From: an uncultured Afifella sp.
GTDB taxonomy: Bacteria > Pseudomonadota > Alphaproteobacteria > Rhizobiales > Afifellaceae
Assembly: GCA_947259045.1 (NCBI GenBank)
Contig: CAMYKZ010000017.1
Span: forward strand, 26,595 to 90,594
Length of the DNA stretch: 64,000 bases
Direction: 5' to 3'
The notes beneath the pieces are model-generated. The model did no database searches and had not been told where the DNA came from. It was given only the letters and a program-made list of their open reading frames with translations. Position 1 is the stretch's first letter, and every line of letters begins with the position of its first letter. Shown in pieces: positions 26,950 to 35,119 of the stretch. The translations under genes and the position numbers were made by a program.

Positions 26950-27660
26950 TTATCGACCACCAAGAATTTTGACGAGATCCGGTTGTGCCGCTTCGGCACG
27001 TGTCAAATCGAGCCCGTTACGGATACGATCAAAATGATCGCGGATCTTTGCCGCTGCCACGTCACCATCGCCGCTGGCTATGGCATCAACGATCTGATTG
27101 TGTTCTTCCTCCGGGCAGGTCGATTGCCGGTTGACCCCAAATAGTCCAACGATCAGCGATGTGCGGGTGACGAATTCCCGCAGCAGCCGTGCAAGCACTG
27201 TATTACCGTGGCCATTGGCCAGTTCGACATGGAATTCGCCCGACAGGCGAATGATTTCGGTGCGTTCGCTGCGTTGGCGAGCCGCTTCCTCCAGTTCGAT
27301 ATGATGCCGGAGCCGGTCGATCACATTCTGCGGCGCCCCTGTTGCCATCTCGCGCACGATCCCGGTTTCTATCATGAGGCGGGCGTCGAACACCTCCTGC
27401 GCCTCCCTTGGTCCGGGGCAGGCGATATAGGCTCCGCGGTTCGATTGCAGATCAACGATCCCCTGGCTCGCCAGCAGCAAGAGCGCCTGGCGCACACGCA
27501 TTCTGCCGACACCAAAACTCTCGCAAAGGGCACTCTCGCTCAACTTGGTTCGGGGCGCCAGCCGCCGCTCCATCACCGCAGAGTAAATGCGATCGACGAT
27601 CATCTGCTCATCTGGATCCTGTTCCAGGCTTTCCGCAGCCTGGATACTGTCCTGTTTCAT
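26950..27660 (-). CDS. GntR-family (FCD) transcriptional regulator of the adjacent ABC importer
   Basis: A 236-residue repressor-type protein. A winged HTH occupies residues ~18-85 (IVDRIYSAVMERRLAPRTKLSE, FGVGRMRVRQALLLLASQGIV, here split) and an all-helical FCD effector domain follows (about 95-215) with metal-ligand-type residues in VFDARLMIETGI and HVELANGHGN. ATG 27660 is preferred; the longer frame from 27744 overlaps the operator-like repeats. It is divergent from the importer operon, and three TTGTTRACAA-like copies sit between them, so it probably represses that operon until a ureide or amino-acid-like ligand binds. Confidence 0.87.
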   Translation of the reverse strand: MKQDSIQAAESLEQDPDEQMIVDRIYSAVMERRLAPRTKLSESALCESFGVGRMRVRQALLLLASQGIVDLQSNRGAYIACPGPREAQEVFDARLMIETGIVREMATGAPQNVIDRLRHHIELEEAARQRSERTEIIRLSGEFHVELANGHGNTVLARLLREFVTRTSLIVGLFGVNRQSTCPEEEHNQIVDAIASGDGDVAAAKIRDHFDRIRNGLDLTRAEAAQPDLVKILGGR

Positions 27661-27699
27661 AAGATTGCCTTCAGTTTCGCGGCCTGAATATACGTGATT

Positions 27700-27744
27700 C
27701 GTTGACAAAATACCACAATTTTTGTTGACAATCTTTGTTAACAA
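27700..27744. promoter_or_regulatory. Three operator-like repeats (TTGTTRACAA) for the GntR regulator
   Basis: TCGTTGACAA (27700-27709), TTGTTGACAA (27722-27731) and the perfect palindrome TTGTTAACAA (27735-27744) lie between the divergent GntR and binding-protein genes. The TTGT...ACAA pattern fits sites bound by FCD-type GntR regulators. The spacing of 22 and 13 bases between copy starts suggests several dimers or overlap with divergent promoters. Confidence 0.6.
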
Positions 27745-27843
27745 TCATTGTATGTCAATACGGATCTGGCGGGGAAGCTAAGGAATCCGGCTTTGATTCA
27801 GCGTGGCGGCGCTGGTCGAAGAGATTCAAATTGGGAGCTAATC

Positions 27844-29031
27844 ATGAAGAGAAGAACATTGTTGAAAGCGTCGGTGATGGCTGCGGCCTTCGCTACGTTT
27901 CAGGCGACCTTGGCATTCGCTGACAACCCTGTGCTGAAAGTCGGTTTCGTCGGCGTTACAAGTGGACCGGCAGCGGCTTGGGGAATTTCCAACCAACGTT
28001 CGATGGAGACCCGGGCGGCCTGGATCAATGAGACCGGCGGCTACAAGATCGGCGATACAACCTATGACATCGAGATCGTGTCCTTCGACGATCAGAAAGA
28101 CCCCAAGCGTGCAATTGCCGGCATGGAAAAGATGGCGCAGGGTGGCATTCACTACGTCGTCGGCCCCAATGTCGATGACGGTGCAGCCGCCGTGCGGCCG
28201 GTGGCTGAGGCAAATGGGATCGTGTACTTTCCCTACGCCTTCCCGAAAGAGTTGTACAAGCCGCCCGCGTCAAACGCCGTTCTGGGTATGGTGGCGAACT
28301 ACCAATCCGGTCCTGCGATCTACAAGTATCTGCGCGATGAGAAAGGCGTGAAAACCGTCGCTTTCGTTGCCGCGAATGAATCCGACCCGCTGAGTCAGCG
28401 CGACGGTGGTGTTGCCGCGGCCAAGGAACTTGGCCTTGAAGTGGTTTCTGACAACGTGACCTATCAGGTCGACACGACTGACTTCACGCCTGTGCTGACG
28501 CCGGTCATGCGGAGCCGACCGGACCTGTTGGTGCTATCGGGCGTGTCGCCCGCGAACGCGCCGCAATTGATCCGCTCCGCTCGTGAGCTCGGATTTGAAG
28601 GCACTATCTCGACCGAAACCGCGCAGGACGCGCAGGTTCTGCGTGAAGGCGCGGGCGATCTGGCGAACGGATTCATCTCTGTCGGCGGTGCGTCGACGCC
28701 CGAGGTCGCCTCGGATATGATGATGGAATTCGTCGACCGCTACACCAAAATGTTTGGCGAGTATAACGACGAGTCCAACACCAAGGTCTATGCGCTTGAA
28801 TATATCCTGGAGACGCTGAAAGCGAACCCTGAGGCGATCGACAATGTCGAAGAGTTCAAGAAGACCATGGACACCCTGGACGCGCCCAACCCCTACATGA
28901 AAGGCGATGCCAAGCTGAAATATGTCGGCATGTCATCCTTCGGACAGAAGCGCCAGGTGGCCGTACCGCTCGTCGTCAACGTTTTTAAGGACGGCGAATT
29001 CCAAACGCTGTTCGTGGCTGAGGTGGACTGA
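27844..29031 (+). CDS. ABC importer periplasmic substrate-binding protein (Liv/Urt type)
   Basis: A 395-residue type I periplasmic binding protein of the branched-chain amino-acid/urea/amide class. A signal peptide begins MKRRTLLKASVMAAAF and ends near LAFADN; the mature part starts VLKVGFVGVTSGPAAAWG. ATG 27844 has GGGAGC just upstream; the longer frame from 27748 adds a non-conserved leader. It heads the operon SBP-livH-livM-livG-livF-racemase. The surrounding purine/ureide genes make a ureide, hydantoin or purine-related ligand plausible, but the ligand cannot be read from sequence. Confidence 0.88.
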   Translation: MKRRTLLKASVMAAAFATFQATLAFADNPVLKVGFVGVTSGPAAAWGISNQRSMETRAAWINETGGYKIGDTTYDIEIVSFDDQKDPKRAIAGMEKMAQGGIHYVVGPNVDDGAAAVRPVAEANGIVYFPYAFPKELYKPPASNAVLGMVANYQSGPAIYKYLRDEKGVKTVAFVAANESDPLSQRDGGVAAAKELGLEVVSDNVTYQVDTTDFTPVLTPVMRSRPDLLVLSGVSPANAPQLIRSARELGFEGTISTETAQDAQVLREGAGDLANGFISVGGASTPEVASDMMMEFVDRYTKMFGEYNDESNTKVYALEYILETLKANPEAIDNVEEFKKTMDTLDAPNPYMKGDAKLKYVGMSSFGQKRQVAVPLVVNVFKDGEFQTLFVAEVD

Positions 29032-29113
29032 ACCGTCCCGGCGTCGGGGACTGCCATAGCGATCCCGGGCCGCACCGTCGGCCCGGGACAACACACTTCC
29101 AACGGGGGAACGG

Positions 29114-29983
29114 ATGGAACAGATACTGGCCAACGGTTTGTATCTCGGCGCGCAATACGCGATGATCGCCCTGGGGCTGACGCTGATATTCGCACTCATG
29201 AACGTGTTGAACTTTGCCCACGGGCAAATGTACGTCCTGGGCGGATTTGTCACCTACACGTTCTACGGCCAGCTTGGTTGGCCATTCGTGCTGGCGCTGC
29301 TGATGTCCTGCGTCACGCTGGCCGTGCTCGGGTTGCTGATCGAAAAGTTCCTGTTCGCACCGGTAATCAGACGATCGGCGCGGGAAGAAAGCACCATGCT
29401 GCTGGCCGCGGCGATTGCCTTCCTGCTGGATGCGATCATTCTGCTGGTGTTTGGCGAAAAACAGCGCGGCGTGCCCAAGATCGTCGATGGCGTTTTCAAC
29501 TGGGATTTCCGGCTGATCATGCCCTATGACCGTATTCTGATCTGTGTTCTGGCGATCCTGTCCATCGTCCTTTTCATCCTGTTCATGCAGTATTCCAAGA
29601 CCGGCCGGGCCCTGCGCGCGCTGGCACAGGACCGTACCGCTGCCCAGCTCATGGGCGTCAACGTGGACCGCTATTCGATGATCGGTTTCGCGATCGGAGC
29701 GATGCTGGCCGGCCTCGTCGGCGGGCTCCTCGTCACCATTACCGGGGTCAATCTCGGGATGGGCGGACCGACCTCGATCAAGGCCTTCATGATGGTGATG
29801 ATCGGCGGCGCCGGGGTGATTTCCGGCGCCATCGCAGGCGGCATTATCCTCGGTTTTCTCGAGGCCATCGGTCTGGCGCTGCTTTCGCAATATGGCGACA
29901 TCACCTATCTGCTGATTTTCGTGTCGCTGATGATTTTCCTCGCAATCCGACCACAGGGTCTGATGGGCAAGCCGTGGGGATGA
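29114..29983 (+). CDS. ABC importer permease, LivH type
   Basis: A 289-residue integral membrane permease with about eight hydrophobic helices. The N-terminal motif ILANGLYLGAQYAMIALGLTLIF and NFAHGQMYVLGGF are typical LivH features. ALAQDRTAAQLMGVNVDRYS is the cytoplasmic EAA-like coupling loop that contacts the ATPases. It lies 82 bp after the binding-protein gene, and its stop is two bases before the livM start region, indicating one operon. Confidence 0.92.
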   Translation: MEQILANGLYLGAQYAMIALGLTLIFALMNVLNFAHGQMYVLGGFVTYTFYGQLGWPFVLALLMSCVTLAVLGLLIEKFLFAPVIRRSAREESTMLLAAAIAFLLDAIILLVFGEKQRGVPKIVDGVFNWDFRLIMPYDRILICVLAILSIVLFILFMQYSKTGRALRALAQDRTAAQLMGVNVDRYSMIGFAIGAMLAGLVGGLLVTITGVNLGMGGPTSIKAFMMVMIGGAGVISGAIAGGIILGFLEAIGLALLSQYGDITYLLIFVSLMIFLAIRPQGLMGKPWG

Positions 29984-29984
29984 G

Positions 29985-30901
29985 GTGATGAAGACACTCA
30001 TTGTTCCCAGGCTCGTCGGTCTTGCAATCTTCCTGCTGGCACTTTTCGTGGCGGTGCCGATGATCATTACCGCGACTGGCCGGACCGATTTCTATTTCAC
30101 GCTGACGTCCGTTGCGCTGCTGTCGATTGCGAGCGCCGGAGTGTGGCTCACTTTCTACATTGGCCGGATCAATATCGGGCAGGGCGCCTTTGCCCTGATC
30201 GGGGCCTATGTTTCAGCAATCCTGGTCACCAAGGCAGGCATGTCATTCTGGCTCACCTTGCCGATCGCAGGACTGTTTGCGGCTCTTGTATCGATGCTGA
30301 TCGGCGTGCCCATCCTGAGGCTGCGCGGGGTTTATTTCGCAATGATCACGCTGGTGCTGACCCAGGTGGTTACGCTGACGGCGCTGGCCCTGCCGATCAC
30401 AAACGGTGCCAAGGGTATCACGTCGATCCCTCTGCCCGGCTTACCGCCTGCATTCTCATGGTGCTGACCTTTGCGACGCTATATCGGCTGGTGAATTCAC
30501 GCCTTGGCCACCTCTGCCGATCCATGCAGCAGAACGAGGAACTGGCAAGCTCCATCGGCGTCAATATCGCCCATATCCGCATTATCATCTTCGCGATCTC
30601 GTCATTTTTCGGAGGCATCGGCGGGGCCATGTTCGGCTCCATAGCGCAATCGGTCTATCCGTCGAGCTTCCAGGTCGCGGACAGCGTGAATTTCATGCTC
30701 AACTGCTTCCTTGGCGGCCTGGGCTACGTTTTCGGTCCGATGCTGGGTACGTTGGTGCTCTATTTCGGCTGGGACTTGCTGTTTGAGTTCGGCAAGTTTC
30801 AATTGCTGATCTATTCCAGCCTGCTGATCGTCTTGATACTCGTTCTGCCGAACGGGCTCCTGAGTCTCCGGCTTCCCGGCACCGGAGGAAATGGCAGATG
30901 A
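29985..30901 (+). pseudogene. ABC importer permease, LivM type, frameshifted
   Basis: The start (GTG 29985 or ATG 29988) opens a normal LivM N-terminal half: VWLTFYIGRINIGQGAFALI, LRLRGVYFAMITLVLTQV, then GAKGITSIPLPG. The frame then hits a stop at 30465-30467. The C-terminal half resumes in the next frame near 30450 with LMVLTFATLYRLVNSRLGHL, MQQNEELASSIGVN and FLGGLGYVFGPMLGTL and runs to 30901. Roughly 25 residues that normally lie between the PLPG motif and the LMxLTF helix also seem missing, which points to a small out-of-frame deletion. Unless it is a sequencing artefact, the importer lacks a functional second permease. The ends overlap livG by 4 bp (ATGA). Confidence 0.8.
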
Positions 30902-31680
30902 GCGCGCTGCTGCAGGTTACCAACGTCACCAAGAAATTTGGCGGGCTGACCGCGAACAACAACATCACTTTCGATGTTGCCGAGAACGAGATCCTGTCGG
31001 TGATCGGCCCCAACGGGGCGGGCAAATCCACTTTGTTCAAGATGATCTCGTCCTTCCTGCCGACCACCTCGGGCGAGGTGTTGTTTCGCGGCGAGCGCAT
31101 ATCGAACCTCAAACCTCACATTGTCGCCCGCAAGGGGGTGGTGCGGACATTTCAGGAGACAACGATCTTCCGCAGCATGACAGTCCGCGAAAGCGTGATC
31201 GTCGCCCAGCATCTGCGCGCCAGCGCTTCCCTTGCCGGTTATTTCTGGAGTTCGAATACGGCGCAGAAGGATGTCGAGGCTTTCGGTCGTTACGCCGACG
31301 AACTGATCGAGTTCCTCGGCATGAGCGAGATCGCGCACGAACTTGCCTCCAACCTTCCGCAGGGCAACCTGCGCGCGCTCGGCATCGCGATCGGCCTGGC
31401 GACCGACCCCAAGGTCCTGTTGCTCGACGAGCCTTTCGCGGGGATGAACCATGACGAAACGATGCGCATGGTCGAACTGGTCCGCTCGGTACGGGACAAT
31501 CGAGGGGTCACGGTTCTTCTGGTGGAGCATGACATGCTGGCTGTGATGTCGATCTCGGACCGGATCGTCGTGCTGAATTTCGGCGAAATGATTGCAGAAG
31601 GGACGCCCGCCGAAATCCAGAACAATGACAAGGTCATCGAAGCCTATCTCGGCAGCACCGACGACGAGATCGGAGTCTGA
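30898..31680 (+). CDS. ABC importer ATP-binding protein, LivG type
   Basis: A 260-residue ATPase with Walker A GPNGAGKST (about residues 40-48), Q-loop TFQETTIFRSMTVRESV, signature LPQGNLRALGIAIGLA, Walker B VLLLDEPFAGMN and switch VEHDMLAVMSI. The C-terminal extension IVVLNFGEMIAEGTPAEIQN is the LivG-type tail. The start overlaps the livM stop (ATGA), and livF follows after three bases. It energises import together with LivF. Confidence 0.92.
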   Translation: MSALLQVTNVTKKFGGLTANNNITFDVAENEILSVIGPNGAGKSTLFKMISSFLPTTSGEVLFRGERISNLKPHIVARKGVVRTFQETTIFRSMTVRESVIVAQHLRASASLAGYFWSSNTAQKDVEAFGRYADELIEFLGMSEIAHELASNLPQGNLRALGIAIGLATDPKVLLLDEPFAGMNHDETMRMVELVRSVRDNRGVTVLLVEHDMLAVMSISDRIVVLNFGEMIAEGTPAEIQNNDKVIEAYLGSTDDEIGV

Positions 31681-31683
31681 ATC

Positions 31684-32406
31684 ATGAGCAAGATGCTGCA
31701 ATTCGACAATGTCGAGCTCTACTATGACCATGTTTACGCACTCAAGGGCGTGTCGATCGATCTTGAAAAAGGCGAAACCGTTGCGCTGATCGGAGCCAAC
31801 GGGGCGGGCAAGTCCTCGATTCTACGGGCGATCACCGGCCTGAGTAAGATCAAGTCGGGCGAGATCATTTTCGAGGGCGATCAGATCAACGGCAAGTCCG
31901 CTTCCGACATCGTCAACCGTGGCATTGCCATGGTGCCCGAAGGGCGGCGGGTCTTTTCATTCATGACCGTGAAGGACAACCTGCTCATGGGCGCCTTCAC
32001 CCGCACCGACAAAGCCGGGATCAAGCAGACACTGGAAAGCATCTTCGAACGCTTCCCGCGCCTGAAGGAACGCTACCTGCAGGCCGCGGGCACCTTGTCC
32101 GGCGGCGAGCAGCAGATGATGGTCATCGGCCGCGCGCTGATGGCAAAACCGCGCCTTCTGCTGCTGGATGAACCCTCTCTCGGAATTGCGCCCAAGCTGG
32201 TACAGGATATCGCGCGCTCGATCGTCGCGATCAACCGGGATGAGGGCGTGTCTGTTCTGCTGGTTGAACAGAACTCACGCATGGCCTTGTCAATCTCCAA
32301 CCGGGCCTATGCGCTGACAACCGGTAATGTCGCAATATCGGGCAACTCGAAAGAACTATTGAACGATGACCGGATCAAGGCCGCCTATCTTGGTGGCGAT
32401 ATCTGA
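31684..32406 (+). CDS. ABC importer ATP-binding protein, LivF type
   Basis: A 240-residue ATPase with Walker A GANGAGKSS, Q-loop VPEGRRVFSFMTVKDNL, signature LSGGEQQMMVIGRALM and Walker B LLLLDEPSLGIAPKLV, all typical of LivF. It lies three bases after livG and ends directly at the start of the racemase gene, so the racemase belongs to the same transcript. Confidence 0.93.
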   Translation: MSKMLQFDNVELYYDHVYALKGVSIDLEKGETVALIGANGAGKSSILRAITGLSKIKSGEIIFEGDQINGKSASDIVNRGIAMVPEGRRVFSFMTVKDNLLMGAFTRTDKAGIKQTLESIFERFPRLKERYLQAAGTLSGGEQQMMVIGRALMAKPRLLLLDEPSLGIAPKLVQDIARSIVAINRDEGVSVLLVEQNSRMALSISNRAYALTTGNVAISGNSKELLNDDRIKAAYLGGDI

Positions 32407-33099
32407 ATGTGCGTGATGAAACTTCTCGTCGTTAACCCGAATACAACAGCCTCCATGACGGCAAAGATCGGCGATGTGGCGCGGGCGGTGGCACGCCCGG
32501 ACACCGAGATCGTGGCGACCAATCCGGCCGAGGGGCCGGCCAGTATCCAGGGCTATCTCGATGTGGCAACCTGCGTGCCCGGGCTTCTGGACGAAGTGGC
32601 GCGTCATCGGGATGCGGATGCCATTCTTGTAGCCTGTTTCGACGACACCGGCGTCGATGCATTGCGCTGCTTGGTGGACGTCCCCGTCATTGGGATCGGC
32701 GAAGCCGCGTATCACGCTGCCAGCATGGTATCGACGAAGTTCAGCGTGGTGACCACCTTGTCGCGTTCAGTCCCCGGGCTTGAGGCGAATATTGCAAGGT
32801 ATGGGCTCAAGCAAAAGTGCGTTGGTGTTCGGGCTACAGATATTCCGGTTCTTGAACTCGAAGCAGGTGATCCCTCCACCACCGCAAAAATCCGCGACGA
32901 AATCCGCAAGGCGATAACCGAGGATCAGGCAGAAGCCGTTGTTTTAGGGTGCGCGGGAATGGCTGACTTGATGGTCGAATTATCCAGGGAGTTCGAAATG
33001 CCGATTATTGACGGTGTCGGCTGTGGTGTGGCTTTCGCTGAAGCGTTGGTCAGTGCAGGACTCAAGACTTCAAAAGTCAACGCTTACAGTTCTACATAA
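32407..33099 (+). CDS. Asp/Glu/hydantoin racemase family protein, possible allantoin racemase
   Basis: A 230-residue cofactor-independent racemase. It starts with MKLLVVNPNTTASMT (ATG 32416; ATG 32407 is three codons earlier and directly abuts livF). Both catalytic cysteines are in place: LVACFDDTG (about residue 79) and AVVLGCAGM (about 184). Family members interconvert hydantoin or allantoin enantiomers. In a urate/allantoin island, allantoin racemase (HpxA-like) is the natural reading, letting an allantoinase use both isomers. Being last in the importer operon suggests that the importer brings in its substrate. Hydantoin racemase is the main alternative. Confidence 0.78.
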   Translation: MCVMKLLVVNPNTTASMTAKIGDVARAVARPDTEIVATNPAEGPASIQGYLDVATCVPGLLDEVARHRDADAILVACFDDTGVDALRCLVDVPVIGIGEAAYHAASMVSTKFSVVTTLSRSVPGLEANIARYGLKQKCVGVRATDIPVLELEAGDPSTTAKIRDEIRKAITEDQAEAVVLGCAGMADLMVELSREFEMPIIDGVGCGVAFAEALVSAGLKTSKVNAYSST

Positions 33100-33104
33100 T
33101 CGTT

Positions 33105-33144
33105 CGCCCGACGGCTGGTTTTGGCACGTAACGGAAGTCGGGCG
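33105..33144. terminator. Inverted repeat between convergent genes
   Basis: CGCCCGAC (33105-33112) and GTCGGGCG (33137-33144) form a perfect 8-bp stem with a 24-base loop between the converging racemase and hydratase genes. It may act as a bidirectional terminator, though no T-run follows on the plus strand. Confidence 0.35.
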
Positions 33145-33157
33145 GTCCGCACTGCGT

Positions 33158-33907
33158 TCAGCAAATATCAACTGCCACCGATCCGATGCCGCCGATGCTG
33201 CCGCGCACTTTCGTGCCGGGCGGCAACCAGGGCAGACCGTTCAACGACCCTGTGATGACCATATGTCCCGCCTGCAGCCCGCCGCAATGATCCCCCGTCA
33301 TGCGCGCAAGCGCGACGAGACAGTCAAAGGCGCCGCCGAATGGCAAACGCACAATACCGTCCAGCACCATCGTGCCGTCGATGTCCAGCCGGGCGCTGAC
33401 GGCCTCGAGCGGAGATCCGTCCCAGTCCCGCGCTGCCTCGCCCACCACCAGCCCGCCATTCTGCTGGTGATCTGCGAGCTTCAGCATTTCAGATGCTGCG
33501 TCGGGATTTTCCAGACGTGTCCGGACCAGCTCGATGACGGCCACCGGGGCGACCCGGGCGCGCAACAGCTCCGCAAAATCCGGCCTGCCCACCGGCGGAG
33601 GTGCGGCAAGAAAGCGAAAGCCGACCTCCAGCTCGATGCCGACATGCCTGCCAGATGAGGAAAAGCGCCAGCCTGACGGATGAATGTCGACCTGCTGGAT
33701 CGGTGCCATGATTGCGGACTGGCCCGGTCTGCGAGCAAATTTGAACCCGCCGACCGGACCGAGCTGCGAAGCAACGAGCGACTGGATCGCATAGGCATCC
33801 TCTATCGTCAGGTTCAACCCTTCCGACCGGTCTTCTGAAAGGTTTTCGGCGCCCTGTCTGGCATCGAGAAAGGCGCGGGCAATTGCTGCGTGGTCGGCGT
33901 CAGTCAT
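33158..33907 (-). CDS. 2-keto-4-pentenoate hydratase-like protein (FAH superfamily)
   Basis: A 249-residue protein like 2-hydroxypenta-2,4-dienoate hydratase/4-oxalocrotonate decarboxylase (MhpD/DmpE/DmpH). Visible family segments are LTIEDAYAIQSLVASQLG, GFKFA, the metal-ligand region IELEVGFRFL (E-x-E) and the C-terminal AGHMVITGSLNGLPWLPPGTKVRG. Enzymes of this family act on 2-keto acids with Mg2+ or Mn2+. No other aromatic meta-cleavage gene is nearby, so its substrate here is unclear; it might act on a side product of ureide or hydantoin breakdown. It overlaps a 56-residue ORF upstream by 8 bp. Confidence 0.75.
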   Translation of the reverse strand: MTDADHAAIARAFLDARQGAENLSEDRSEGLNLTIEDAYAIQSLVASQLGPVGGFKFARRPGQSAIMAPIQQVDIHPSGWRFSSSGRHVGIELEVGFRFLAAPPPVGRPDFAELLRARVAPVAVIELVRTRLENPDAASEMLKLADHQQNGGLVVGEAARDWDGSPLEAVSARLDIDGTMVLDGIVRLPFGGAFDCLVALARMTGDHCGGLQAGHMVITGSLNGLPWLPPGTKVRGSIGGIGSVAVDIC

Positions 33908-34070
33908 CGACCAGCCATCCGGCCAGGCCCAGCCGGCCAGACCCAGCTGCCGGCTTGCGCCTCGCTGCGATCCGCATCAGGCCGGTATCGGCATCTGCGA
34001 TCGGGTCTGCGCTGCCGTGACGGTAGACGACCGCAAGTTCGGCGAGGCCAGGCGGCCAGGTTTTGCTCAT
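33900..34070 (-). CDS. Small ORF (56 aa) between racemase-like and hydratase genes
   Basis: Reading from ATG 34068-34070, the ORF starts MSKTWPPGLAELAVVYRHGS and ends GLAGWLVDD, overlapping the hydratase start by 8 bp (a GATGACTGA junction). A strong GGGACAGGGGG Shine-Dalgarno-like tract precedes it; this tract is part of a 15-bp repeat that also supplies two further in-frame ATGs. Tight packing between two same-strand genes and the good RBS support translation. I do not recognise the protein. It may mainly couple translation of the hydratase. Confidence 0.45.
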   Translation of the reverse strand: MSKTWPPGLAELAVVYRHGSADPIADADTGLMRIAARRKPAAGSGRLGLAGWLVDD

Positions 34071-34109
34071 CCCCCTGTCCCTCATCCCCCTGTCCCTCAT
34101 TCCCTGTCC
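34066..34109. repeat. 15-bp tandem repeat (about three copies) carrying RBS and ATG
   Basis: On the plus strand, CTCATCCCCCTGTCC occurs at 34066-34080 and 34081-34095, followed by a one-base-shorter variant at 34096-34109. On the minus strand each unit reads as a purine-rich Shine-Dalgarno-like tract followed by ATGA, so the array multiplies a ribosome-binding site plus start codon between the racemase-like stop and the 56-residue ORF. Confidence 0.8.
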
Positions 34110-34110
34110 C

Positions 34111-34854
34111 TCATTCGCCGCCGATCCGCGCTGCCAGCGCAGGCGACAAACCGCGGGACGGCTTGCCTGCGGGGCGACGGAAGCTGCCGGCTGCGGCGCC
34201 GCGCGGGCGCAATGCAGCCAGCGCCTCGGCCTGCTTTATTGCCGCTTCGGCACAATCAATGACCGGCACCGTTATCGTGTCACGTAACAGTGCCGCCAGT
34301 CCGGCCAGCGGCGCGCCTGCCAGCACCACCACATCGGTGTCGCCTGTATCCACCACCTGTCTCGCCAATTCGACAAGCTGTTCGGCTTTTTCGTCCTGCA
34401 CATCAGCGATGGAGCTAAATTCCCCGTTCAGCATATATACTCCGGCGCAGCGATCTTCGAGCCGGTGCCAAGCGACGCATTCGCGGTACCACGGCCCCAA
34501 CGCGGTAGCAAATGTGACGATGGAAAACTTGCCGCCCAACATGCAAGCGGTCAGCATACCTGCCTCTGCAAGCCCGATCACCGGGATGTCAAACAACTCA
34601 CGCGCTGCACCCAACCCCGGATCACCGAAGGCGGCGACGATGGCGGCGTCAAATTCGCCGTGCCGCTCAGCCAATATCTCCAGAACCTGCCCGCCGCCAA
34701 TCAGAGCCTCAGATCGCGTGGAGATGTAGGGAACGCCGATCGGTGCAGTCACGGCGACGAGCTCGTTGGCCGGGGCCATTACGCCGCGCGCGGCGGCCTC
34801 CAGCCGGTCAGTCACGGCTTGGGTGGTATTGGGATTGATCAGCAGAATTCGCAT
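34111..34854 (-). CDS. Asp/Glu/hydantoin racemase-family protein lacking both catalytic cysteines
   Basis: A 247-residue protein starting MRILLINPNTTQAVTDRLEA at ATG 34854; the longer frame to 35043 has a non-conserved leader. It is clearly homologous to the racemase at 32407-33099. The first catalytic Cys position is IVAAFGDPGL (Ala in place of Cys) and the second is VVLAGAPLAGL (Ala/Gly in place of GCAG). It also ends with a PRGAAAGSFRRPAGKPSRG-type tail. It is therefore unlikely to racemise by the two-cysteine mechanism, though a whole subfamily with this pattern seems to exist. It heads a minus-strand unit with the 56-aa ORF and the hydratase. Confidence 0.75.
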   Translation of the reverse strand: MRILLINPNTTQAVTDRLEAAARGVMAPANELVAVTAPIGVPYISTRSEALIGGGQVLEILAERHGEFDAAIVAAFGDPGLGAARELFDIPVIGLAEAGMLTACMLGGKFSIVTFATALGPWYRECVAWHRLEDRCAGVYMLNGEFSSIADVQDEKAEQLVELARQVVDTGDTDVVVLAGAPLAGLAALLRDTITVPVIDCAEAAIKQAEALAALRPRGAAAGSFRRPAGKPSRGLSPALAARIGGE

Positions 34855-34999
34855 TGGCTTTTCCGGCAGCGGTTTCAGCAATGACGGCAGGAACATCGCA
34901 ATCGAATTGACTTGGGTAAACTCACTAGATGGCCGGCTTTCGCATTGGAGAGGCGGGTTTCCTTGCACCCTGTTCTGGTTGCGCTGCCGTACGATGACC

Positions 35000-35042
35000 T
35001 GCATATTCCATGCTCGAATGTTATGATTGCATTCAATATGCA
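35000..35042. promoter_or_regulatory. Inverted repeats in divergent promoter region (candidate GntR operator)
   Basis: TGCATATT (35000-35007) and AATATGCA (35035-35042) form a perfect 8-bp inverted repeat. The right arm is also part of a tighter palindrome, TGCAT-TCAAT-ATGCA (35028-35042). They lie between the divergent racemase-like gene and the GntR gene, where an autoregulated operator would be expected. The surrounding 34855-35119 region is AT-rich and otherwise empty. Confidence 0.4.
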
Positions 35043-35119
35043 AAATGTAAATCGTTTACTGTTGCACCCGGTCCAAAGTAGAGTGTGGCCAATTCGAGAC
35101 CTGTGATGAGGCACGCCAT

